The notes under the pieces were generated by a model that ran no database searches, had not been told where the DNA came from, and was given only the letters and a program-made list of their open reading frames with translations. This document shows, one piece after another, positions 23,440-33,800 of a DNA stretch of 64,000 bases. Each line of letters opens with the position of its first letter. The stretch's first letter is position 1. Location: the NCBI RefSeq assembly GCF_021531715.1, contig NZ_JAFBIT010000001.1, positions 930,001-994,000 on the forward strand, written 5' to 3'. Position numbers and translations under genes: made by a program. This DNA comes from Anaeromassilibacillus senegalensis (GTDB taxonomy: Bacteria > Bacillota > Clostridia > Oscillospirales > Acutalibacteraceae).

Positions 23440-24033
23440 TTATTCACACGAATTCAAGTAATTATAGCATATATCCCGCTCGATTTCAATAGCAATCGCG
23501 CGCGCTTTTTCAAAAACGGGATTCTGCGCGCTTACGCCCACATCCGTATCGGGCAGACAGAGCACATCGCGCAGCGTGGTGTTCATCACCGAGAAGCTCT
23601 GCCGGAGCATCCGCGCGCAGACTTCCTCTGCAAACGCATCGTGCCGCCCCATCGTGAGGAGCAGCACCGCCTGCCGCGGCTTTTCGATCGCCGGGCGGAC
23701 GCCGCGCGCAAACCGTGCCTCGAAATACCGTTGAAACCGGTCGATCACGCTTTTGAGCTGCGCCGGAAATGTTAGGTTATACACGGGCGACGCGATGATG
23801 AGCAGATCGCATGCCCTGAGAGACGCGTCCGTACCGTCGAAATCGTGCAGAATGCAGCCGTCCGTTTTCTTACAGCAGCCGCACGCCCTGCACGGCGCGA
23901 CCGGATCTTTGCAGACGTCGTGCTCCTCCACCGTCCACCGCTCTGTGGAAAGTCCGGAAAGAAATACGTCGAGCAGATGCCGCGTCGCACCGTCCGGATG
24001 CGGCGACGCAAATAAAACGAGTGCTTTTTTCAT
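23440..24033 (-). CDS. Flavodoxin-fold NAD(P)H-dependent FMN reductase family protein
   Basis: 197-aa flavodoxin-fold protein (iron-sulfur flavoprotein-like). The FMN phosphate loop is LFASPHPDGATRHLL. A four-Cys cluster, CRACGCCKKTDGC (about 49-61), resembles the compact motif of Fe-S flavoproteins. LLIIASPVYNLTFPAQLK is the second FMN loop. It probably reduces a small molecule or carries electrons; the substrate is unknown. The ATG at 24033 is supported by AAAGGCGGTGA and by the fold start MKKALVLFASPHPDG. It follows the leuS terminator. The yebC promoter lies inside its 3' end. Confidence 0.88.
   Translation of the reverse strand: MKKALVLFASPHPDGATRHLLDVFLSGLSTERWTVEEHDVCKDPVAPCRACGCCKKTDGCILHDFDGTDASLRACDLLIIASPVYNLTFPAQLKSVIDRFQRYFEARFARGVRPAIEKPRQAVLLLTMGRHDAFAEEVCARMLRQSFSVMNTTLRDVLCLPDTDVGVSAQNPVFEKARAIAIEIERDICYNYLNSCE
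23461..23489 (-). promoter_or_regulatory. Promoter of yebC
   Basis: TTGAAA (23484-23489) - 17 bp - TATAAT (23461-23466) on the minus strand, inside the last codons of the flavodoxin-fold gene. Confidence 0.78.
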
Positions 24034-24058
24034 GGAGTCACCGCCTTTCACACATAAA

Positions 24059-24094
24059 ACGGGCGCTGCCGCATTATGCAGCAGTGCCCGTAAA
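24059..24094 (-). terminator. Terminator of leuS and of the long topA-leuS run
   Basis: Minus-strand stem ACGGGCACTGCTGC / GCGGCAGCGCCCGT with loop ATAAT, followed by TTTTATG, a few bases after the leuS stop. Confidence 0.85.
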
Positions 24095-24097
24095 GGA

Positions 24098-26509
24098 TTA
24101 GCCCTTGACAACGATATTGACGAGCTTGCCCGGCACGTAGATTTCCTTGACAACCGTCTTGCCAGCGATCTCTGCGGCAATCTTTGCGTCGCCCTTTGCG
24201 GCTGCGAGCGCGTCGTCCTTCTGGATATCCGCCGCGACCTGCAGTCTCGCACGAACCTTGCCGTTGACCTGCGCAACGATCTCCACCGTATCGTCCTTGC
24301 ACTTCGCTTCGTCGTACTGCGGCCAACTCTGCTCCGCGACCATACCCGCACCGAGCTGCATGGTCTCCCAGACCTCCTCGGTGACATGCGGTGCGAACGG
24401 GTTCAGCAGAATCGTGAACACCGCAAGCTCTGCCTTATTGATAGAGCCCTTGTCGGCGATCACGTTCATCAGCGCCATCAGCGCGGCGATTGCCGTGTTG
24501 AATTTGAGGTTCTCGATATCGTAGGAGACCTTCTTGATCGTCTTGTGGAACGCATTCTCCATCTCCGGACGGATCGCATCGCCCTCGATCACGATATTCT
24601 GCAGGTTCCAGTAGCGGTCGACAAAGCGACGGCAGCCCTTGATGCCTGCGTTGCTCCACGGCGCGGCCTTTTCAAAGTCACCGATGAACATCTCGTACAA
24701 ACGCATTGTGTCGGCGCCAAACTCATTGACGACATCGTCCGGATTGATGACGTTGCCGCGGGACTTGCTCATCTTCTCGCCGTTCTCGCCGAGGATCATG
24801 CCGTGGCTCGTGCGCTTTGCGTACGGCTCGGGCGTGGGCACCTCGCCGATATCGTAGAGGAATTTATGCCAGAAACGGCTGTACAGCAGGTGGAGCGTCG
24901 TGTGCTCCATGCCGCCGTTGTACCAATCGATCTGGTGCCAGTAATCGAGCGCTTCCTTCGACGCAAACGCATCCTTATTGTGCGGATCCATATAGCGCAG
25001 GAAGTACCACGAGGAACCCGCCCACTGCGGCATGGTATCTGTCTCGCGCATGGCCTTGCCGCCGCAGTGCGGGCAGGTGGTCTCCACCCAGTCCGTGATC
25101 TTTGCAAGCGGAGATTCGCCGTTGTCGGTCGGCTCATAGTAATCGACCTCCGGCAGAACAAGCGGAAGCTCGCTCTCGTCGATCGGCACATAGCCGCACT
25201 TCTCGCAGTGCACAATCGGGATCGGCTCGCCCCAGTAGCGCTGGCGCGCGAAGACCCAGTCGCGCAGCTTGTAATTGACCTTGCGGTGGCCGATGCCAGT
25301 TTCCTCGAGGTAATCCTTGATCTTAACCTTGGCCTCTTCTACGGTCAGGCCGTCAAGAATACCGGAGTTGACCATCACGCCGGTCTCGCAGTCTGTGAAC
25401 GCCTCTTTCTCGACGTCGCCGCCCTTGACGACCTCGATAATCGGCAGATTGAACTTCTTCGCGAATTCCCAGTCGCGCGTATCGTGCGCCGGAACCGCCA
25501 TGATGGCGCCCGTGCCGTAGGAGACAAGGACGTAATCGGAAATAAAGATCGGAATCTCGGTACCGGTCAGCGGGTTGATCGCGCGGACACCCTCGAGACG
25601 CACGCCGGTCTTGTCCTTCGCGACCTCGGTACGCTCGAAATCGGACTTCTTCGCCGCTTCCGCCTGATACTTGCGGATCTCGTCCATATTGCTGAGCTTA
25701 TCTGCCCATTTCTCGATGAACGGATGCTCCGGTGAAACGACCATATACGTCGCGCCGTAAAGCGTATCGGGACGGGTGGTGTACACGGTGAGCGCGTCAC
25801 CCGCCGTTGTCTGGAAATCGACCTCCGCACCTTCGGAGCGGCCGATCCAGTTCTTCTGCTGCGCCTTGACGCGGTCCGGGTAATCGACGAGATCGAGATC
25901 GTCGATCAGACGCTGGGCGTATGCTGTGATCTTGAGCATCCACTGGGACTTGACCTTGTGGACAACCTCGCTGCCGCAGCGCTCGCAGACGCCGTTGACG
26001 ACCTCCTCGTTTGCAAGCACGCACTTGCAGGAGGTGCACCAGTTGACCGCCATTTCCTTCTTATAGGCCAGCCCATGCTTGAAGAGCTGAAGGAAAATCC
26101 ACTGTGTCCATTTGTAGTAATCGGGGTCGATCGTGCTGATCTCGCGGCTCCAGTCAAACGAAATACCGAGCGACTGAATCTGCTTCTTGAAACGCGCGAT
26201 GTTCTTCTTCGTGACCTCCGCCGGATGGACGTGGTTCTTGATCGCGTAGTTCTCCGCGGGCAAACCGAATGCGTCCCAGCCGATCGGGTAAAGGACATTG
26301 TAGCCCTCGAGACGGCGCTTTCTGGAAACGACGTCGAGCGCGGTGTACGGACGCGGATGGCCGACATGCAGACCCTGACCGGAAGGGTATGGGAACTCGA
26401 TCAGCGCGTAATACTTCGGCTTTTCAGAATCGTTGGAGGCGTGGAAAACACCGGCATCCTCCCACTTCTTTTGCCATTTGGGTTCAATTTCACTGGGATT
26501 GTACTTCAT
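24098..26509 (-). CDS. leuS: Leucyl-tRNA synthetase
   Basis: 803-aa class I synthetase charging tRNA-Leu. The HIGH motif appears as [12 protein letters not shown] (about 42-53) and KMSKS in [10 protein letters not shown]. The CP1 editing domain (about 220-410) contains [16 protein letters not shown] and the acidic editing residue in AHDTRDWEF. Zinc-knuckle Cys pairs are in CTSCKC...CERCGSE and CPHCGGK. The length is typical of the bacterial enzyme. The start at 26509 ([13 protein letters not shown]) fits the family. No T-box precedes it, unlike proS; it is the last gene of the run. Confidence 0.97.
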   Translation of the reverse strand: MKYNPSEIEPKWQKKWEDAGVFHASNDSEKPKYYALIEFPYPSGQGLHVGHPRPYTALDVVSRKRRLEGYNVLYPIGWDAFGLPAENYAIKNHVHPAEVTKKNIARFKKQIQSLGISFDWSREISTIDPDYYKWTQWIFLQLFKHGLAYKKEMAVNWCTSCKCVLANEEVVNGVCERCGSEVVHKVKSQWMLKITAYAQRLIDDLDLVDYPDRVKAQQKNWIGRSEGAEVDFQTTAGDALTVYTTRPDTLYGATYMVVSPEHPFIEKWADKLSNMDEIRKYQAEAAKKSDFERTEVAKDKTGVRLEGVRAINPLTGTEIPIFISDYVLVSYGTGAIMAVPAHDTRDWEFAKKFNLPIIEVVKGGDVEKEAFTDCETGVMVNSGILDGLTVEEAKVKIKDYLEETGIGHRKVNYKLRDWVFARQRYWGEPIPIVHCEKCGYVPIDESELPLVLPEVDYYEPTDNGESPLAKITDWVETTCPHCGGKAMRETDTMPQWAGSSWYFLRYMDPHNKDAFASKEALDYWHQIDWYNGGMEHTTLHLLYSRFWHKFLYDIGEVPTPEPYAKRTSHGMILGENGEKMSKSRGNVINPDDVVNEFGADTMRLYEMFIGDFEKAAPWSNAGIKGCRRFVDRYWNLQNIVIEGDAIRPEMENAFHKTIKKVSYDIENLKFNTAIAALMALMNVIADKGSINKAELAVFTILLNPFAPHVTEEVWETMQLGAGMVAEQSWPQYDEAKCKDDTVEIVAQVNGKVRARLQVAADIQKDDALAAAKGDAKIAAEIAGKTVVKEIYVPGKLVNIVVKG

Positions 26510-26539
26510 ATCAATCAAATCGCCTTTCTGCGCATAGTT

Positions 26540-26893
26540 TCAATTGGGAATAAATGTGAGGCTGAGCTTTTCTCCGTCCGCCCATAGTCGGTCGAGATCG
26601 TAGAAGTCGCGCGCATCCGTCGTGAAAAGATGCACCACCACGTCGTCGTAATCCAGAACGATCCAGGAATTCGAGCGATAGCCCTCCACGCGTGCGGGCG
26701 CTACGCCCTGCTCCTTCAGCTTCACCTCAAGCTCATCCGCCAGCGCGTGCACATGCGTACTGCTTGTACCGTTTGCAATGACGAAATAATCGCCGAGCGA
26801 GGAAACGTTCGTGATGCGGATCACATTGATCTGGTCGGCTTTTTTCGCATCGAGAATACCCGCTGCGGTTTTGGCAAGCGTTAAAGAATCCAT
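26540..26893 (-). CDS. rsfS: Ribosomal silencing factor RsfS
   Basis: 117-aa RsfS/YbeB family protein. It binds L14 and blocks subunit joining when nutrients are scarce. Signatures are DQINVIRITNVSSLGDYFVI and the C-terminal SNSWIVLDYDDVVVHLFT. It follows yqeK and nadD, the standard Firmicutes order. Confidence 0.95.
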   Translation of the reverse strand: MDSLTLAKTAAGILDAKKADQINVIRITNVSSLGDYFVIANGTSSTHVHALADELEVKLKEQGVAPARVEGYRSNSWIVLDYDDVVVHLFTTDARDFYDLDRLWADGEKLSLTFIPN

Positions 26894-26920
26894 GCTATGA
26901 CCACTTTCCTTTCTTCACTT

Positions 26921-27508
26921 TCAGCCCTTCCCGTGCCGGACTGCCCAGACGGCGTCGTTGTACGCATCGATGGTATCCGGTACAATGGGATCGCGGCTCT
27001 TCGCGAGCTCCGTGATGGTGAACGCGATGCCCTCGACAATTGCCTTATCGAGGTTTTTATACGCCGTTTTCCGCATATCCTCCACACCGGGGTAATCCCG
27101 ATCCTTCGAGATAAAATCGGCGATGAAAATCACCTTTTCGAGCAGTGTCATGTTGTTCCGTCCCGTCGTGTGATAGCGCACGGCGTCGATGATTTCCTCA
27201 TCCTCTATCCCGAGCACACTCCGGATATAGACCGCACCGCCAATCGCATGCCAGAACTTTTTGGCTGAAAGCTCGACATCATTCATGATTATACCAAAGT
27301 CCGAGATGATTTTCAACTGTTTCTCTGCGGGTGTGTCCTTTAAAATATCGTGCAGGATACCGGCGATCTCCGCTTTTTCCGTGTCCGCGCCGTATTTCTT
27401 CGCAAGCTTCACGGCCTCCTGCGATACATTCAGCGAATGCTCGAAGCGTTTCTCTGAAAGCATGGGCCTGATGATTTTGATATATTCTTCCTTTTCCTTC
27501 TTTTTCAC
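26921..27508 (-). CDS. yqeK: HD-domain phosphohydrolase YqeK (Ap4A hydrolase)
   Basis: 195-aa HD-superfamily hydrolase. The metal ligands are visible: H of RFEHSLNVS, HD of GILHDILKD, H of WHAIGGA, the block YHTTGR, and D of IFIADFISKDR. Firmicute YqeK hydrolyses diadenosine tetraphosphate symmetrically. The start codon is GTG and overlaps the nadD stop (GTGA). It lies between nadD and rsfS. Confidence 0.92.
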   Translation of the reverse strand: MKKKEKEEYIKIIRPMLSEKRFEHSLNVSQEAVKLAKKYGADTEKAEIAGILHDILKDTPAEKQLKIISDFGIIMNDVELSAKKFWHAIGGAVYIRSVLGIEDEEIIDAVRYHTTGRNNMTLLEKVIFIADFISKDRDYPGVEDMRKTAYKNLDKAIVEGIAFTITELAKSRDPIVPDTIDAYNDAVWAVRHGKG

Positions 27509-28116
27509 GGCCGGTAAAGCCCCCTTTCCCGGATATACTGTTCCACGCGCTCCGGTACAAGCCCGGAAAGGCTCTCTCCCAACTCCAACCGCGCGCGGAT
27601 CTCTGTGGAGGACACCGGCAGATACGGGATATTCTGGATGATATAGCTGAACGCCGGATATGTCCGCCTGATTTCCTCGCCGTGGCGCACGAGCTTTTGA
27701 AAGCTGCCGTAATCGCGCGGCGCGGCGCAGACCACCGCAGCGCGGAAGATGCGCTCCGGATGATACCAGCGCTCAACGGTCAGAAACATATCCTCCCCCA
27801 TCAAGAGAAAAAGCTCGTCCTTCGGGTACTTTTCACGCAGCGTCGTCAGCGTATCGGCCGTATAGCTCCGACCGCCGCGCCGGATTTCAATATCCGATAC
27901 CTCGACGGGGCATTCCGCGATGTCCGCCGCCGCGATCCGGCACATCTCGAGCCGGTCATCGCTGGACGCGAGCTGATGGGCTTCCTTGTGCGGCGGCGTG
28001 CCGGTCGGGATCAGCATCAGGCGGTCGAGCGCCAGCCGCCGGGCAAACTCCCGCAGCAGATGGACATGCGCCAGATGGATCGGATTAAAGGTTCCGCCGT
28101 AAATTCCCGTTCTCAC
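27505..28116 (-). CDS. nadD: Nicotinate-nucleotide adenylyltransferase
   Basis: 203-aa NadD: nicotinate mononucleotide + ATP -> deamido-NAD. The nucleotidyltransferase motif GIYGGTFNPIHLAHVHLL is at the N-terminus, and the second ATP-binding motif is PVSSTEIRARLELGESL. The start is GTG with GGAGG seven bases upstream. It overlaps yqeK by 4 bp. Confidence 0.96.
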   Translation of the reverse strand: MRTGIYGGTFNPIHLAHVHLLREFARRLALDRLMLIPTGTPPHKEAHQLASSDDRLEMCRIAAADIAECPVEVSDIEIRRGGRSYTADTLTTLREKYPKDELFLLMGEDMFLTVERWYHPERIFRAAVVCAAPRDYGSFQKLVRHGEEIRRTYPAFSYIIQNIPYLPVSSTEIRARLELGESLSGLVPERVEQYIRERGLYRP

Positions 28117-28130
28117 GAAAACGCCTCCGT

Positions 28131-28436
28131 TTACGCTTTTTTCACTTTAGGCAGCACGATTTTCGGCTCTTTCGGATGGCGCTTGTACAGCGCAAATTTT
28201 GATCCGATGACCTGTACGACCTCGCTCTCGGTCTGTCTGGCGAGCTCCTCCGCCGCTTCGCGCGCAGAAACCGGCGCCGTTTCGAGCACCTTGCCCTTGA
28301 TCAGCTCTCGCTTATAAATCGCGTCTGCCGCCTGCTTCGTAACATCCGCATCAATGCCGCCCTTGCCGATCATGAGGATTGTGTCTTCATTCACGGCGAG
28401 CGCGCGCAGATACGCTCTCTGCTTACTTGTCAGCAT
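28131..28436 (-). CDS. yhbY: YhbY-family CRM-domain RNA-binding protein
   Basis: 101-aa protein consisting of one CRM (YhbY) domain. MLTSKQRAYLRALAVNED and the loop MIGKGGIDADV carry the family GxxG RNA-binding turn. It associates with pre-50S particles in E. coli. It sits 5 bp after rdgB and 14 bp before nadD. Confidence 0.92.
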   Translation of the reverse strand: MLTSKQRAYLRALAVNEDTILMIGKGGIDADVTKQAADAIYKRELIKGKVLETAPVSAREAAEELARQTESEVVQVIGSKFALYKRHPKEPKIVLPKVKKA

Positions 28437-28441
28437 CTTTT

Positions 28442-29032
28442 TTACCCTTCCTTATTCTTGAGATAGTTTTCGAGTTTTTCCGCAAACAGTCTGAGAGACT
28501 TGCCGCGGTGGCTGACGGCGTCCTTTTCCGCCGCCGTCGCTTCACCGAACGTTTTGCCCGCGCAGCTTTCTTCGGTGCAGATAAAAATCGGGTCGTAACC
28601 GAAGCCGCTTGTGCCGCGGCATTCGTGCGCGATGCGCCCGTAGCAATAGCCCTCCGCCTCCAGAACATCGCCGTTCGGGAACACACAGCAGATCGCGCTC
28701 GTAAAGTGTGCGCCGCGTTCCTCCTCCGGCACGCTCCGGAGCTTTTCGAGCACCGTCTTTTTCCGCTTGCCCTCCTCGGCATAGCGCGCGGAATACACGC
28801 CCGGCTCGCCGTTCAGCGCGTCGACGGACAGGCCGGAGTCGTCTGCGATGCACGGCAGTCCCGTCTCGTCGCACGCCGCCTTTGCCTTGATGTATGCATT
28901 TTCGCGGAACGTCGTGCCGGTCTCCTCCGCCTCAGTCAGCTCCGCCGTGCGGATTGTCACGCCGAGCGGTGCCAGAATGCGGCTGAACTCCTCCACCTTG
29001 TGCTTATTGTGTGTCGCAATAATCATATCCAT
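28442..29032 (-). CDS. rdgB: XTP/dITP diphosphatase (RdgB/HAM1 family)
   Basis: 196-aa house-cleaning nucleotide diphosphatase that removes dITP/XTP. Signatures are MIIATHNKHKVEEF, TTFRENAYIKA, the catalytic block CIADDSGLSVDALNGEPGVY, TSGFGYDPIF and SHRGKSLRLF. Length and start are normal. Confidence 0.96.
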   Translation of the reverse strand: MDMIIATHNKHKVEEFSRILAPLGVTIRTAELTEAEETGTTFRENAYIKAKAACDETGLPCIADDSGLSVDALNGEPGVYSARYAEEGKRKKTVLEKLRSVPEEERGAHFTSAICCVFPNGDVLEAEGYCYGRIAHECRGTSGFGYDPIFICTEESCAGKTFGEATAAEKDAVSHRGKSLRLFAEKLENYLKNKEG

Positions 29033-29049
29033 ATTGATGTATCCTTTCT

Positions 29050-29883
29050 TTACAAAACGCCCAGTTCGCGCGCCGCCTGCTTGAGATGCGCGTCAGTGAC
29101 TGCGCCGCCCTCGGCGAGTTTCTCCGCGCGCAACAGACAAGACAGCGCGAGGTTTTCCCCGGTTACAAGCTGCTTTGCGATCGCAGGTGCCCAGACGGAT
29201 GATTTGTGCAGCAGACCGGATTCCTCTATCTCCCGCACCACCGCCGCGTTATCGTACGGCACGCGCACGAGCTGCGGAACCCAGCTTTTGCTGTCCGATT
29301 CCAGAAACGCCATTTCGCTCTGCGCCACGCCGCAAGTCTGCACACCGACCGAGCCGGGATTGACATAAAGTTTATTCTCCAAACGCTCCGTAAACGGCTT
29401 GTGGCTGTGCCCGCCGAGCAATACCAGCTCCTCCACCTCGTGCAGAACGCGCGCCGCCATGCCGTTGCCCAGCTCCAAAAGCACGCGCGTCTTATACGGC
29501 GCACCGTGGCAGATGCGGATCGCGTCGTGCCCAGGCAGGCGGATGACGTCGGTGATCGGCAGCGCGTCGATGAATTTGAGATCGTCTGCCGTCATGTTCT
29601 CATAGGTGTAGAGCAGCGAGCCGGTCGTGGATTGATAATTCCAGTCGCTGCCGTTTTTATGGTGATCCAGAATATATTCTTCCCGATTGCCCTTCACGAA
29701 ACGGCAGTCGTGCTCTTTTTTCGCTTCGTAGAGCAGCTCCATCGTTTTGTGCGGGTACGCGCAGTCGGAAACGTAATCTCCGAGGAAAATCCATACGTCC
29801 GCCTTTTGGCGCTCCGCTTCCTGAAAGCAGGCCTCAAGCGCCAGATGGTTGCTGTGGACATCCGAGAAAACCGCCAGTCTCAT
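29050..29883 (-). CDS. Calcineurin-like metallophosphoesterase
   Basis: 277-aa metallophosphoesterase of the YfcE/MJ0936-like family. Metal-ligand motifs are FSDVHSNHLALEA (D/H), FLGDYVSDC, KGNREEY, CHGAPYKT and LLGGHSHKPF. The catalytic domain (about 1-200) is followed by an unassigned helical C-terminal tail (about 200-277) that ends ARELGVL. The substrate is unknown. It overlaps ftsY by 4 bp (ATGA). Confidence 0.9.
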   Translation of the reverse strand: MRLAVFSDVHSNHLALEACFQEAERQKADVWIFLGDYVSDCAYPHKTMELLYEAKKEHDCRFVKGNREEYILDHHKNGSDWNYQSTTGSLLYTYENMTADDLKFIDALPITDVIRLPGHDAIRICHGAPYKTRVLLELGNGMAARVLHEVEELVLLGGHSHKPFTERLENKLYVNPGSVGVQTCGVAQSEMAFLESDSKSWVPQLVRVPYDNAAVVREIEESGLLHKSSVWAPAIAKQLVTGENLALSCLLRAEKLAEGGAVTDAHLKQAARELGVL

Positions 29884-30800
29884 GACTGCTCCGGGCGCTC
29901 AAACAGCGCGCGGGCAAAGTCCGCCGCGTCGAACGGCTGCAGGTCGTCCACCTGTTCGCCGACGCCGATGAACTTAACCGGCAGGCCGAGATCCTCGCGG
30001 ATTGCGAGCACGACGCCGCCCTTTGCGGTGCCGTCGAGCTTTGTGAGCACGATGCCGGTCAGCCCGGCCGCTTCCTTGAACTCGCGCGCCTGATTGACCG
30101 CGTTCTGGCCGGTCGTCGCGTCGAGCACAAGGAGCACCTCCTTGCTGCAACCCGGAAGTCCCTTATCGATGATACGCGAGATCTTCGAGAGCTCGTCCAT
30201 CAGGTTTTTCTTATTGTGCAGGCGGCCTGCCGTGTCGCAGATGACAACGTCTGTATGGCGGGCCTTTGCCGCGGAAATTGTGTCGAACACGACGGCTGCC
30301 GGGTCCGCGCCCTCCGCATGCTTAATAATCGGCACGCCGGCGCGCTCCGCCCAGACCTCGAGCTGCTCGATCGCCGCCGCGCGGAACGTATCCGCCGCGC
30401 CGAGAATGACCGATTTGCCCTCCTTCTTGAGGCGGGAGGCGATCTTGCCGATCGTTGTCGTCTTGCCGACGCCGTTCACGCCGATTACGAGAATCACGGA
30501 CGGCTGCGTGTCGAGATGCAGCGCGTTGTCGCCGTCGATCATCTCCGTGACGACCTCGCGCAGCAGATCCATGATCTGATTCGGATCGGTCACACCGCGC
30601 TCCTTCACGCGCGCGCGGAGCGTATCACAGATGCGGGTCGCCGTGTTGATTCCGACATCCGCCATGACGAGCAGCTCCTCCAGCTCCTCGAACAGATCCT
30701 CGTCAATCTTCGTGAACGCGTGCAGCATCGAAGTGATCTGATTGCTGATGCTGTCGCGGGTCTTTTTCAAGCCCGCCTTGATTTTGTCAAAAAAGCCCAT
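29880..30800 (-). CDS. ftsY: Signal recognition particle receptor FtsY
   Basis: 306-aa SRP-receptor GTPase of the short form, without the long acidic N-terminal domain. The N domain begins MGFFDKIKAGLKKTRDS. The G domain has GVNGVGKTTTIGKIAS, DTAGRLHNKKNLMDEL, LDATTGQNA and TKLDGTAKGG. It docks ribosome-nascent chains at the membrane. It lies directly after smc, as in other Clostridia and Bacilli. Confidence 0.96.
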   Translation of the reverse strand: MGFFDKIKAGLKKTRDSISNQITSMLHAFTKIDEDLFEELEELLVMADVGINTATRICDTLRARVKERGVTDPNQIMDLLREVVTEMIDGDNALHLDTQPSVILVIGVNGVGKTTTIGKIASRLKKEGKSVILGAADTFRAAAIEQLEVWAERAGVPIIKHAEGADPAAVVFDTISAAKARHTDVVICDTAGRLHNKKNLMDELSKISRIIDKGLPGCSKEVLLVLDATTGQNAVNQAREFKEAAGLTGIVLTKLDGTAKGGVVLAIREDLGLPVKFIGVGEQVDDLQPFDAADFARALFERPEQS

Positions 30801-30830
30801 ACCGGCACCTCTTTCCTGAATTCTATATCG

Positions 30831-33800
30831 TTACAGCCCGAGTTTTTCCTCAACCTCATGCGTGCGCAGGGACAAAAGCTTCGAGATGCCCTGATCCTGC
30901 ATCGTGACGCCGTACAGCACATCGGCTTCCTCCATCGTGCCGCGCCGGTGCGTGATGACGATGAACTGCGTATGCTCGTTCATGCGGCGCAGATAGTTGG
31001 CGTAACGCGTCACATTCACATCGTCGAGCGCCGCCTCAATCTCATCGAGCACACAGAACGGCGGCGGACTGACACGCATGATTGCGAAATAGATGGAAAT
31101 CGCGACGAGCGCCTTTTCGCCGCCCGAGAGCAGCTCGATATGCGAGACAATTTTGCCCGGCGGGTGCACCTTGATCTCGATGCCGGAATTGAGTATATCC
31201 GACTCATCGGTAAAGAGAAGCTGCGCCGAACCGCCGCCGAAAAGATCTTTGAAAATCTTGCCGAAATTCTCGTTGATCACGGCGAACCGCTCGGTAAACT
31301 GCGTCTGCATCTGACGTGTCAGCTCGGCGATCAGCTTCAAAAGCTCCGCCTTCGACTTCTCCACGTCATCGGTCTGCGCTTTCATGAAGCGGTACCGTTC
31401 GGACACTTCCTTATATTCGACGACCGCGGCGACATTGACTGCACCGAGCGCCTTAATCTTGTTCTTCAGCTCCGTCAAACGGCGCCGCGCGGCGGGGATA
31501 TCCTCCACCGTGATGCCGAGCTCTTCCGCCTCGCGGCGTGTCAGCTCGTATTCCTCCCAGAGCTTTGCGATGATCGAATCGTACTCGCGGCTCAGGTTCT
31601 GGAGCCGCTCTCTGAGACGCGCAACCTCTAGGCCGATGCTTTCGCGCTGTGCGCTCGTCTCCCGTTCTTCCAGACGAAGCTCGCCTGCCCGTTTTTCGAG
31701 CGAAGCGCGCTTTTCCGCGATCTGTTGCACCGCGCCGCGCTTCTCTTCCGCCGCAGTGCGCAGCGCCTGCGTTTCGGCTTTGAGCGCTTCGATCGCCGCC
31801 GCGCGCTCTGTCGTATGCGCCCGGCACGCTTCGATTTCACTTTCGAGCAGCTTTACACGATCCGTACGGTCTCCCCGGCGCGCTTCAAGCGCCAGAATCG
31901 CCGCTTCCAGCGTCTCCTTATCCTTCTGCACAGCAAGCCCCGAAAGCCGAAGCTCCTGCAGATGGCGCGCCATCTCGTCGCACCGCTGCATCTGATCCGC
32001 CCGGCTGCCCGCCATTGATTCCATGCGGGCGCGGGCTTCGCAGGCCTTTTCCTCGAGCGATGCGGCCTCATCTTTGGCCCGCTCAATCACATCATTCAGC
32101 GCGCCGATACGCCCATCGGCATTGTTCTTTTCTTCAAGAAAGTTCTGCCGGCTGCGCTTTTCCGCCGCCACATCGCGCTGCGCACGTGCGGCTTCAGCGG
32201 TAAAGCGGATCTTATCCTCGCCGAGCATGGTCAGCTCGCTGCGGGCCGTATCGAGCTGCGCCGCAGCGTGTGCTGCCTCCTGCTGTGCCTCGCGGAACTG
32301 CCCAGCGGCTTCCTGCGCCGCAGCATGCAGTTTTTGCGCCTCCTTCCGGATGCGCTCGATTTCGCCCGCACGGCTCAGAAGCCCGGAATTGCGCGCCGCA
32401 GAGCCGCCCGTAAATGAGCCGCCCGCGTTGACAACCTGTCCATCCAGGCTGACGACGCGATAGCGGTACCGGATCTTCCGCGCGATCTGCGCTGCACTGT
32501 CGAGCGTTTCGGCGACAACCGTGCGTCCCAAAAGGGAATCGCGGATCCCGGCGTACTGCGCGTCACACGAGCAAAGCTCCGACGCGACGCCGACGAATCC
32601 CGGCTGCCCGGCAAATTCGCGTTTATCGAGCGCCGTGCCGCGAATGGTGTTCAGCGGCAGGAAGGTCGCGCGGCCAGAATTGCGCTGCTTTAAAAGATAG
32701 ATGGCCGCCTTGGCCGACTCCTCGGAATCGACGACAACGTTCTGCATCGCCGCGCCGAGCGCCGTCTCGAGCGCCACCGCGTATTCACGCGGCACATGCA
32801 GAAGGCGCGTCACTGGGCCGTGGATGCCCTGCAGATTGCCGCGCTCCCGCTCGCGCATCACCGTCTTGACGCTCTGGGTGAAGCCCTCGAGGTTTCGCTC
32901 GAGATCCTCCAGCAGCTTTGCGCGGCGCTCCTGCTCGTTTGCGTCGAGCCGGAGACGGTCCGCCTCAGCCTTCGCCGCCTCGACCTTCTTCCGGCGTGAC
33001 TCCAGCCGTAGCTCGTAACCGCGCACGGCGTTTTCCGCAGTCTGTATGCGGCTGAGCGTGTCGGAGAGCATCGTCTGCAGCTCTGATTCTTCTTTTTCGA
33101 GCGCCGCGATCCGCGTTTCGCTCTCACGGATGGCCGAATCGACCGTATCGGCGCGTGAGCGAATTTCCTGCACGGAAGATTCTGCCGATGTCTGCCGCAC
33201 GCGCGCTTCCGCCAGCGCGGCATTCAGCTCCGCGAGCGACGCGGAGACGGCGTCAATCTCCTTTGTGGCGCTGTCCGTTCCCGAGCGCAGCGCCTCGAGC
33301 TCCGCGGTAAAGGCAATGAAATCGGAATTATGCCGTGCGATTTCCGCTTCCTTTGCTTTCACCGCCGTCTCTTTTTCAGCGATTTCGCGGCCGATCTCCT
33401 TCTCGGACATCGCCGCCTCTTCGATCTCCGCAGTCAGGCGCGCAACCGTCTCAGCGTCATGGCGTATGTCGTTTTCAATGACCGAGATCTCGCCTTCCTT
33501 GCGCGTTGCGTCTTCGTCCGCTGCCGCCGCTTCACTGCGCACGGTCTCCATCTGCACGGTGCAGCCGTTTGTCTCCGTAAAATTGCGCTCGATCTCCTGC
33601 GCAAGCTTTTCAAGCGCCGCCTCAGCCTCCTGATACTGGCTCTGCGCAATAGATATTTTTTCTTCGGCTTCGCGCACAACCCTGCCGGAGCGGTTCAGCG
33701 TTTCGAGCCAGAGACCGATCTCAAGCTTCTTCTTTTCCGCATCAAATGCGATGAATTTCTCCGCTTTTTCGGCCTGAACGCGCAGCGGCTCAACGCGTCC

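Noticed and set aside
24098-26540. Possible T-box before leuS
   Set aside because: Only 30 bp separate rsfS from leuS, which leaves no room for a leader.
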